A DNA stretch of 64,000 nucleotides from the NCBI GenBank assembly GCA_030323305.1, contig CP106741.1, positions 3,340,001-3,404,000 on the forward strand, written 5' to 3'. The position numbers and the translations under genes were made by a program. The notes under the pieces were generated by a model, which saw only the letters and a program-made list of their open reading frames with translations, did not search any database and was not told where the DNA came from. This document shows positions 55,212 to 62,137 of the stretch, piece by piece. This DNA is from Paenibacillus sp. CC-CFT747 (GTDB lineage: Bacteria; Bacillota; Bacilli; Paenibacillales; NBRC-103111). Positions within the stretch are counted from its first letter, which is position 1; every line of letters starts with the position of its first letter.

Positions 55212-55472
55212 ATGGCCAAAAAACGACAGGTCCCCGCCGCCCGTCCGAAGGCGGGTGACGAGAAACCGGCCACGCTGAAGGATCTGCTGAGCCCCGAGGT
55301 GCTGGAAAAGCTGAAGGCGCAGGCCGACGAAATGAAGGCCGACGAAGAAAAGCGCCGGGAAGCCAAGCGGAAGCAGGTGGAGGAAGCCCGCAAGGCGGAG
55401 CAGAAGCGGCTCGATAATGATTTCGCCCACCTGCTCGAGAACAGCAAGCAGAACTGGCGTCATTTTAAATAG
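55212..55472 (+). CDS. YqkE-family protein (DUF3886)
   Basis: 86 residues, nearly all charged. MAKKRQVPAARP at the start, TLKDLLSPEVLEKLKAQADE, then a Lys/Glu/Arg coiled helix and NSKQNWRHFK at the end, as in B. subtilis YqkE. Cytosolic, function unknown. An extended -10 (TGC-TATACT at 55175-55184) lies upstream, and a strong hairpin follows. Confidence 0.82.
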   Translation: MAKKRQVPAARPKAGDEKPATLKDLLSPEVLEKLKAQADEMKADEEKRREAKRKQVEEARKAEQKRLDNDFAHLLENSKQNWRHFK

Positions 55473-55515
55473 GGCTGGCGGAATGATTCTCTAACATTGA
55501 GCTAGCCGGCATTAC

Positions 55516-55554
55516 GCCAAAACTCCCCGACCACCAGGTCAGGGGAGTTTTGGC
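55516..55554. terminator. Long perfect-arm hairpin between yqkE-like and thiM
   Basis: GCCAAAACTCCCC (55516-55528) / GGGGAGTTTTGGC (55542-55554), inner GACC/GGTC. A terminator for the yqkE-like gene; it is not a TPP riboswitch, so thiM here lacks one. Confidence 0.75.
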
Positions 55555-55584
55555 TAACCTTATTTCCAAAGGGAGAGTGCGGAT

Positions 55585-56390
55585 ATGGAAGGCAATTCAG
55601 CAGCGGAGCTGCTCGCGAAGGTGCGGCGGGACAAGCCGCTCGTGCATAACATTACGAACGTCGTGGTAACAAATTTTACAGCTAACGGGCTGCTTGCCGT
55701 AGGTGCTTCGCCGGTCATGGCTTATGCGGAGGAAGAGGTGGCCGACATGGCCCGGATCGCCGGGGCGCTCGTCATGAACATCGGCACACTGAACGCCCGG
55801 GAAGTTGCCGCTATGAAGCTGGCCGGGGCCTCTGCTAACGCCCATGGCGTGCCCGTCGTGCTCGATCCCGTAGGGGCGGGAGCGACAGCGTACCGGACAG
55901 AGACGGCACGGGCTCTGTTGAACGAGCTGAAGATCTCCATTGTCCGCGGGAACGCGGCGGAGATCGCCAACGTGATCGGAGAAGAGTGGAGCATCAAGGG
56001 AGTCGACGCCGGCGGAGGGGAGAGGACCTAACCGTTCTTGCTGCGGAGGCAGCGCGAAGGTTGTCCTGCGTGGTCGTGGTAACGGGGCCGGAGGATGCCG
56101 TGTCCGACGGGACGAGAACCTTCCGGGTACGCGGAGGGGACGAGCTCCTGACGAGGGTGACCGGAACGGGCTGCTTGCTCACGTCCATCATTGGGGCCTA
56201 CGCCGCGGTGGAGCCGGACGGCGTCCAGGCTGCAGCTGCGGCGCTCGCTCTTTACAGCATGGCGGCCGAGAAAGCGGCCCGGTTAAGAGGGGACGAGGGA
56301 CCGGGCAGTTTCCAGATCGAGCTGCTGAACCAGCTGGCCCGGGTCACCCCAGAGGAAGCGGGAGAAGCCGGCCGGATCGAGCGTGTCTAG
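55585..56390 (+). CDS. thiM: Hydroxyethylthiazole kinase ThiM (one frameshift)
   Basis: About 268 residues. Ribokinase-like fold: [20 protein letters not shown] at the start, [29 protein letters not shown] (substrate and nucleotide binding), [12 protein letters not shown], and the catalytic [15 protein letters not shown]. It phosphorylates hydroxyethylthiazole for thiamine salvage. A G is missing near 56019-56024; repair gives [18 protein letters not shown]. It stands alone here, without thiE or thiD. Confidence 0.92.
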
Positions 56391-56582
56391 TTGGAGAGCA
56401 GGGGAAGTTCTTGAACTACAGATCCTCGCCTGCTGACACGAACGCAAACCCGACTTAACGTATCCCTCGGTAGGGTGGGTTTCCCGCGTACCTTGGGCTA
56501 ATCAGGAGGCCAGGGTAGAAAATTCAGGTGACAGGGGATGGAGACTCCGCCGTGGCAAAACGCCCCGTATCCCCTGCCCACC

Positions 56583-56617
56583 AGAAAGGCCGTGCCGGCA
56601 TCCGGCACGGCCTTTCT
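56583..56617. terminator. Bidirectional intrinsic terminator
   Basis: Perfect 16-bp arms AGAAAGGCCGTGCCGG / CCGGCACGGCCTTTCT around CAT. Ends thiM (+) and the TrpD2-like gene (-). The stretch 56391-56582 shows nothing else. Confidence 0.88.
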
Positions 56618-56626
56618 GTTCCCCCG

Positions 56627-57693
56627 TCAAGCTCGCTTCCGTTCTATCCCTTCCCGGAGGAAGCTCCCGGTTTCGGGCTTCACTGAGGCCAGCCAATCCT
56701 GGAACCGGCGCAGGGCGGTGCCTCCGTCCAGCGTTCGGCGTGCCAGGGCCACTCCTTCCTCGATGGAGGGGACCCGCTCCGCCACCCACAGCCGGACGGC
56801 GCTGTTCAGGATTACCATGTTCCGGAAGGCGGGCCCCCTCCGCCCTCGAGCACGCCGCGGGCCGTTTCGGCCTGCCGCTCGGCGGACCATTCCATTTCGG
56901 GGGCAGCCGCCTCCAGGCCGAACACGGCCGGGTCGATAATCAGCATTTCATGATGCTGTCCTCCCCGGACCATGACGGTACGCGTCCGCTTCTCGACGGA
57001 AAGGTCCTCGGAGCCTTCGACCCCTTGGACGATAATGGCGTTGCGGACCCCGAGTCCGAGCAGAATGCCGGCCATCTTCTCGAACATGGTGCCGTGGAAC
57101 ACGCCCATCGCCATATACGGCGCATCCGAGAACCGCAGCAGCTTCTCGGCCGTGTTGAAGATCGTCCGCACGCCGATATCCTCGCGCATGCGGCGGAGTC
57201 CCGCCAGCGCGGGGCACCACTTCTCCGTGGGGGCAAACAGGAAGCCCGTGCTTTCCGCCGCCATGGCGAGCCGGTCGCCGGCTGCGCCGGTGAGGTCCGC
57301 GCCTAAGGCGGCGAAGACGTCGGGCAGCGTGATGCCCCACTTCGGCGGAAGCGCTGCGCTTCCGTGGAGCGTGACGGGCAGGCCGCACGAGGCGAGAACG
57401 AACGCCGCCGGCACGGTGGCGGCGAAGCTCGTTCGGCGCCCGTCGTATGGCCCGGCGCAGTCGATGCCGCCGGCCATCGGCCAGCGGCGCGAGCGGGCCC
57501 GGCACGCCTCCACGAAAGCGGTGAGCTCCTCCGCCGATTCAGTCTTGATGCGCTCGGCCATCAGGAAAGCACCGATCTGAACGGCGGACGCTTCGCGGGA
57601 CAGAATGAGCTCAGCCGCTCGCCTTGCTTCCTCGGGGGTCAGGTCCCGGGCTCCTTTGCGGCCTCTTCCGACTTCTTTGATCAGATCCATCAT
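56627..57693 (-). CDS. TrpD2/YbiB-like anthranilate-phosphoribosyltransferase-fold protein (one frameshift)
   Basis: About 355 residues. N-terminal helical Glycos_trans_3N domain (DLTPEEARRAAELILSREAS), then the nucleoside-phosphorylase fold. The PRPP-binding GTGGD of true TrpD is replaced by AGPYDGRRT, and the KHGNR motif by LHGSAAL, as in TrpD2/YbiB-type proteins, which do not make tryptophan; E. coli YbiB is reported to bind nucleic acid. A C is missing at 56835-56839 (restoring GGGGPAFRNMVILNSAVRLW). The start overlaps the ANTAR stop by 4 bases, so it is cotranscribed with the nitrate antiterminator. Role in nitrate control is an inference. Confidence 0.75.
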
Positions 57694-58303
57694 GAGCGGG
57701 CTCCTCCTTTATCCATCTGGCGCAGCAGCTGGTAGACCTTGACGATCGATTTCGCGACATCCACCAGCTTCTTGCGCTCATTCATGGCCTGTTTACGCAG
57801 AAACTCATAGGCTTCGGCTTCCGGAATCTTCTTGATCTCGCACAAAATCTCTTTCGCCTGCTCAATCCACCGCCGGTCATTCAGCCGTTCGGTCAATTGG
57901 TCGTTCTCCATCCGCAGCCGCTCTTTGCGCCGGAAGCTGAGCAGGCTGATCCCGACCGACCACCGCACCTCGTCCGCGGTCATGTAGGCGGAAAGCATGC
58001 CGTCCCATTCCGCCCCTTGGTCATAAGGCACCTCGGGAAGGGCTCCCCCGTCATACCACCATAGCAGGGGAGGGAGGACTGGCGGCGGAGCTCTTCCCCG
58101 GCTTCCACCAGCCGTTCGGGCGTGGAGCGGAGGACGACGGCATCCGCCTTCCCCTCTTCGGGGAGCGAGGACAGATCCGGCACCCGCCTGACTTCGTATC
58201 CGCAGGAAGCGAGCATCGAATGCGGACGCTTCGCCGGCTCCTGCCGGAGGACCGCGGAATCGGCCGAATGAATTTCATCTATAAGAAGCATAGTCAAAGT
58301 CAT
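57690..58303 (-). CDS. ANTAR-domain antiterminator, nitrate-type (one frameshift)
   Basis: About 204 residues from the ATG at 58303 (AAGGGGA upstream). A degenerate receiver-like N-terminus (MTLTMLLIDEIHSADSAV, no clear phosphoacceptor), a middle coiled segment (SFRRKERLRMENDQLTERL) and a C-terminal ANTAR domain (LNDRRWIEQAKEILCEIKKI, then EAYEFLRKQAMNERKKLVDV). ANTAR proteins bind paired hexaloop hairpins in leaders and prevent termination, for example NasR in nitrate assimilation. Such a leader is 180 bases away before narK. One C is missing at 58045-58049 (restoring GGALPEVPYDQGAEWDGML). Confidence 0.82.
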
Positions 58304-58329
58304 TCGCTGGTCCCCCTTTTCCTTAATCG

Positions 58330-58346
58330 TGTTAGGTAACATTACA
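58330..58346. promoter_or_regulatory. TnrA/GlnR box upstream of the ANTAR operon
   Basis: TGTTAGGTAACATTACA matches TGTNAN7TNACA at all fixed positions. It lies 27 bases upstream of the ANTAR start, next to a possible minus-strand -10 (TAAAAT, plus 58346-58351), a position that fits repression. Confidence 0.7.
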
Positions 58347-58433
58347 TTTTAAATAAAAATACCACAAACCAAGCGGAGGTGTCGATACTTTCTGTATAAT
58401 TTTCGCTTCCCACCTCCCCGTTTAAAAAATATA

Positions 58434-58474
58434 TGTTAAGTATATTGACATATTCACTCTCTCCATCCTATAAT
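58434..58474 (+). promoter_or_regulatory. Nitrate operon promoter with an overlapping TnrA/GlnR box
   Basis: Consensus promoter TTGACA (58445-58450), 18 bases, TATAAT (58469-58474). TGTTAAGTATATTGACA (58434-58450) is a perfect TGTNAN7TNACA box that includes the whole -35 hexamer. The site centre is about -39 from the expected start, so it could repress or activate. Confidence 0.75.
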
Positions 58475-58496
58475 CAAACCAATCTCATATCTTTTC

Positions 58497-58565
58497 GGGG
58501 CACAATGGCGTGTCCCTCTATGGCAAAGGAGCCTATCGGATTGTTAACGATAGGCTCCTTTTTGT
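58497..58565 (+). ncRNA. ANTAR target leader (two hexaloop hairpins) overlapping an intrinsic terminator
   Basis: Hairpin P1 GGGGCAC-AATGGC-GTGTCCC (58497-58516) and P2 GGC-AAAGGA-GCC (58522-58533) both have six-base loops with A at position 1 and G at position 4, the ANTAR recognition rule. P2 shares its loop and right arm with a strong terminator GGAGCCTATCG / CGATAGGCTCC (58528-58558) followed by T runs, so binding of P1-P2 would exclude the terminator and open the narK-nasC-nirB operon. Confidence 0.75.
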
Positions 58566-58621
58566 CTTTTTTCAACCGATGCAAGCAAAGGCAAACAAAT
58601 GAAATAAGGGAGGACAACGAA

Positions 58622-59848
58622 ATGGACGCAAAGGCTTTTCGCAAGGCGGGGCATTGGCCCAGCTTGGTATCGGCATTTTTGTATTTTGATGTCAGCTTCA
58701 TGATTTGGGTGATGCTCGGGGCGCTGTCCCTGTTCGTTACCAAGGATTTCGGGTTAACAGCCTCCCAGAAAGCCCTTATGGTCGCCATTCCGACCTTAGG
58801 GGGCTCCATCTTCCGGATTCCGATGGGGATTCTGGCTGATCGGATCGGGTCCCGCCGGACCGGTATGATCGGAATGGGGCTGACGGTTCTTCCTCTGCTG
58901 TGGGGGTGGCTCGGCGGCACGACGCTTAACCAGGTTCACGCCTTCGGCTTTCTGCTCGGCATCGCCGGGGCGAGCTTCGCGGTGTCGCTCTCGCTCGCAA
59001 GCCGGTGGTACCCGCCGGAATACCAGGGTCTGGCCATGGGGATCGCCGGAGCCGGGAACAGCGGAACGGCGCTCGCGACGTTCTTCGGGCCGAAGCTGGC
59101 GGAAGCGTACGGCTGGCACTCGGTGTTCGGGATGGCGCTTATCCCGCTTCTGCTTGTCTTCGGGGTCTACACCCTGATGGCGAAGGACAGCCCGAACCAG
59201 CCGCCCGCCAAGAAGCTGAAGGATTATCTGAACATGTTCCGCTTCGCCGATACCTGGTGGTTCTGCTTCTTCTATTCGATAACCTTTGGGGGCTTCGTCG
59301 GCTTCTCCACGTACTTGAGCATCTTCTTCTTCGACCAGTACGGGGAAGCCGTCGTGGCGGGCGGCCTGACGAAGGTTCAAGTCGGCTACATCGTTACGGC
59401 CGTCGTCATAGCGGGAAGCTTCTTCCGGCCGCTTGGGGGTTATCTGGCGGACCGGGTCGGCGGCATGAAGCTGCTGGTAGTGCTTTTCGGCCTGATTTCC
59501 GTGCAGCTGCTTCTCTTGTCGACTCTGCCTTCCCAGTACCTGGCGCTTCTGCTGTTCATCGGCATGATGATGTGCCTTGGGATGGGCAACGGCTCCATCT
59601 TCCAGATCGTACCGCAGCGGTTTCCTAAAGAAATCGGCGTGGTCACGGGGGTAGTCGGGGCGGCCGGCGGGCTCGGAGGCTTTGTGCTTCCCTTTGCCCT
59701 CGGTTCTCTGAAGGAAACGACGGGAAGCTTCTCCACGGGCTTTCTCTTAGCCGGCTGCTTTGTTTTCGCCGCTTCGCTCTTGTTCTACCTGAGATCCCTT
59801 AACTGGAAGAAGACGTGGGCGGCGGCCGGCAGCGGCGTGAATTATTAA
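58622..59848 (+). CDS. narK: NarK-type nitrate/nitrite MFS transporter
   Basis: 408 residues, intact, 12 membrane helices. NNP-family motifs: FRIPMGILADRIGSRRTGMI, GIAGAGNSGTALATFFGPKL (nitrate signature glycines) and a second GMGNGSIFQIVPQRFPKEIG with GAAGGLGGFVLP. Brings nitrate in (and possibly nitrite out) for assimilation. The ATG at 58622 has AGGGAGG upstream; the longer reading frame from 58433 runs through the leader and is not the gene. First gene of the nitrate operon, controlled by the ANTAR leader. Confidence 0.9.
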   Translation: MDAKAFRKAGHWPSLVSAFLYFDVSFMIWVMLGALSLFVTKDFGLTASQKALMVAIPTLGGSIFRIPMGILADRIGSRRTGMIGMGLTVLPLLWGWLGGTTLNQVHAFGFLLGIAGASFAVSLSLASRWYPPEYQGLAMGIAGAGNSGTALATFFGPKLAEAYGWHSVFGMALIPLLLVFGVYTLMAKDSPNQPPAKKLKDYLNMFRFADTWWFCFFYSITFGGFVGFSTYLSIFFFDQYGEAVVAGGLTKVQVGYIVTAVVIAGSFFRPLGGYLADRVGGMKLLVVLFGLISVQLLLLSTLPSQYLALLLFIGMMMCLGMGNGSIFQIVPQRFPKEIGVVTGVVGAAGGLGGFVLPFALGSLKETTGSFSTGFLLAGCFVFAASLLFYLRSLNWKKTWAAAGSGVNY

Positions 59849-59923
59849 CGCGGGAGGACAGCCCGGGAACGGGAAGACCTTGCAGGCCGATATGCCATAG
59901 AGAGAAAAAGGAGCGGGGAGAAC

Positions 59924-62056
59924 ATGGAGGCAGCCGGAAATCTGACATCCCACTGCTGCTTCTGCAGCATGCAGTGCGGGATGACGTTGGTTAGGAAGGA
60001 CCCGCTGGCGGTAAACAACGGGCCGGCCGGGTATATGGTCAAGCCGAGTCCGGATTTTCCGGTGGCGACCGGCCGCCTGTGCCAGAAGGGGCTGAATGCG
60101 CTGGACCACGCCCGGCATCCTTCGCGGATCCTACATCCGCTTAGAAGAACCGGAGGACGCACCGGAGACCCGGCGGCTGCGGAAGGAACGAAGGAGTGGG
60201 AGCGGGTCTCCTGGGAGAAGGCGCTGACGGACATAGCGGGGCGGATCCAGGCTATTCAAGGGAAGGAAGGCAAAGATGCCGTCGCCGTCTACGGCGGAGG
60301 ATCGCTCACCAACGAGGTGTGCTACCTCCTGGGCAAGTTTACCCGGGTAGCGCTGCAGTCGAGGTATATCGACTACAACGGAAGATACTGCATGTCCTCG
60401 GCGGCGGCCGCCTCGAACCGGGCCTTCGGGCTCGATCGGGGGATGACGTTCCCCTTGAGCGAAATTCCGAAGGCGAAGTACATCATCATCGCGGGGGCGA
60501 ATGTGGCGGAATGCCAGCCGACCCTCGTGCCTTATCTGATGGAAGCGAAGAAGAACGGGGCGATTCTCGTCACCACCGACCCCCGCAACACGATGACCTC
60601 CAAAATGGCGGACCTTCACGTCAGGCTGCAGCCGGGCTTTGATTCCGTCTTCGTGAACGGCCTGCTGAACGTCCTGATCCGGGAGAAGCTGTATGACGCC
60701 CGGTTCGTGGCGGAGCGGACGACCGGTCTTGCGGAGGTGGAGGAAGCGGTCCGGCCGTTTACCCCGGAGCGGGTGGAGGAGCTGACCGGAGTGCTCGAGG
60801 CCGTCACCCGGACGATAGCCCGGGGCTTCGCCAAGGCGGAGACCGGCATCGTGCTGACCGCCCGGGGGTTGGAGCAGCAGGTAAATGGCGTGGAGAACAC
60901 GCTGAACTACATCAACCTCTGTCTCCTAACGGGCAAAATCGGCCGGGCGGGCTGCGGCTACGGAGCCGTGACCGGGCAGGCGAACGGGCAGGGCGGCAGG
61001 GAGCACGGGCAGAAGGCGGATCAGCTGCCCGGCTACCGTTCGATCGAGGATCCCGCCGCCCGGAGGCATGTAGCCGGGGTGTGGGGGATCGAGCCTGACG
61101 AGCTGCCCGGCAAAGGCGTCTCCGCCTACGAGATGATCCAGAAGATCGACGAAGGGGAGATCCGGGCGCTGATCGTGCTCGGCTCGAATCCGGTCGTCTC
61201 GAGTCCGAACAGCCGCTTTGTCGAGAGGGCGCTCGCCAAGCTGGAGCTTCTCGTCGTGGTGGATCTGTTCGAGACGGAAACCGCCTCCCGGGCTCACTGG
61301 CTCCTTCCCGGCTCTTCCTTCCTGGAAGGAGAAGGGACGCTGACCAATCTGGAGGGGCGGGTGTTCCACCGTCCCCGGGCCTTCCCTCCTCCGGGAGAGA
61401 GCCTGCCGGACTACGAAATCCTCTGCCGGCTGGCGGAGAAGCTCGGACGCGGCAAGTATTTCCGCTATCCGTCCATCGAGGCGGTTTTCGCGGAGCTGTG
61501 CCGGGCTTCGGCGGGAGGTCCGGCCGATTACAGCGGCTTGAGCTACGACCGGCTGATCCGGGCCAAAGGGGTGCACTGGCCGTGCCCCGCACCGGAGCAT
61601 CCCGGGACGCCGATGCTGTTCACCGGCCGCTTCGCCCACGCCGACGGCCGGGCCCGCCTGTTCGGGATTACCCCGAAGCTTCCGGCGGAGCCGGCCGACG
61701 CCGAGTATCCATACGTGCTGACGACGGGGAGGCTCCCCAATCATTACTTGAGCGGGGTGCAGACCCGCCGGACGGAGGCGCTGCTGAAGAAGGCGCCGGT
61801 TCCGGTGGCGGAGGTTCATCCCCGTCTGGCCGCTGCCGTGGGGCTCGGGGTGGGAAGCCGGATCCGGCTCACCTCACGCCGGGATTCGCTTGTGTTCGAA
61901 GTGAAGGTGACGGAGGGCATTCACCCCCGGACCATCTTCGTCCCGTTTCATTGGGGCGGGGAGCTGTGCATCAACCGGCTGACGAACGACAAGCTCGACC
62001 CCGTCAGCTCCATGCCCGAATTCAAAATCTGCGCCGTCAAAGCCGAGAAGGCCTGA
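59924..62056 (+). CDS. nasC: Assimilatory nitrate reductase catalytic subunit
   Basis: 710 residues, intact. N-terminal Fe4S4 ligands C11-x2-C14-x3-C18 and C53 (CFCSMQCG, GRLCQKG), then molybdopterin domains (YCMSSAAAASNRAFGLDRG, FLLPGSSF-like HWLLPGSSFLEGEGTLTNLEGR) and an MGD-binding C-terminal barrel (VLTTGRLPNHYLSGVQTRRT). NasC/NarB-type cytosolic enzyme reducing nitrate to nitrite. No NasB-type reductase subunit lies between, so electrons may come from ferredoxin/flavodoxin or from an unlinked NasB. Follows narK by 75 bases. Confidence 0.9.
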   Translation: MEAAGNLTSHCCFCSMQCGMTLVRKDPLAVNNGPAGYMVKPSPDFPVATGRLCQKGLNALDHARHPSRILHPLRRTGGRTGDPAAAEGTKEWERVSWEKALTDIAGRIQAIQGKEGKDAVAVYGGGSLTNEVCYLLGKFTRVALQSRYIDYNGRYCMSSAAAASNRAFGLDRGMTFPLSEIPKAKYIIIAGANVAECQPTLVPYLMEAKKNGAILVTTDPRNTMTSKMADLHVRLQPGFDSVFVNGLLNVLIREKLYDARFVAERTTGLAEVEEAVRPFTPERVEELTGVLEAVTRTIARGFAKAETGIVLTARGLEQQVNGVENTLNYINLCLLTGKIGRAGCGYGAVTGQANGQGGREHGQKADQLPGYRSIEDPAARRHVAGVWGIEPDELPGKGVSAYEMIQKIDEGEIRALIVLGSNPVVSSPNSRFVERALAKLELLVVVDLFETETASRAHWLLPGSSFLEGEGTLTNLEGRVFHRPRAFPPPGESLPDYEILCRLAEKLGRGKYFRYPSIEAVFAELCRASAGGPADYSGLSYDRLIRAKGVHWPCPAPEHPGTPMLFTGRFAHADGRARLFGITPKLPAEPADAEYPYVLTTGRLPNHYLSGVQTRRTEALLKKAPVPVAEVHPRLAAAVGLGVGSRIRLTSRRDSLVFEVKVTEGIHPRTIFVPFHWGGELCINRLTNDKLDPVSSMPEFKICAVKAEKA

Positions 62057-62137
62057 ACCCTTGAACATTCAAGAGTGGGCCGGCATCCGGGACCGGTAAG
62101 GCCCCGACAAATCCGAAACGATTGAAGGAGTGATCCT

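Noticed and set aside
55473-55584. Possible TPP riboswitch in front of thiM
   Set aside because: The region holds only a terminator-type hairpin; no THI-box core (CUGAGA) is present.
184-58049. Programmed ribosomal frameshifting as explanation for split genes
   Set aside because: The sites share no slippery heptamer or following structure, occur in unrelated genes and are all base losses in short runs, so sequencing error is more likely.
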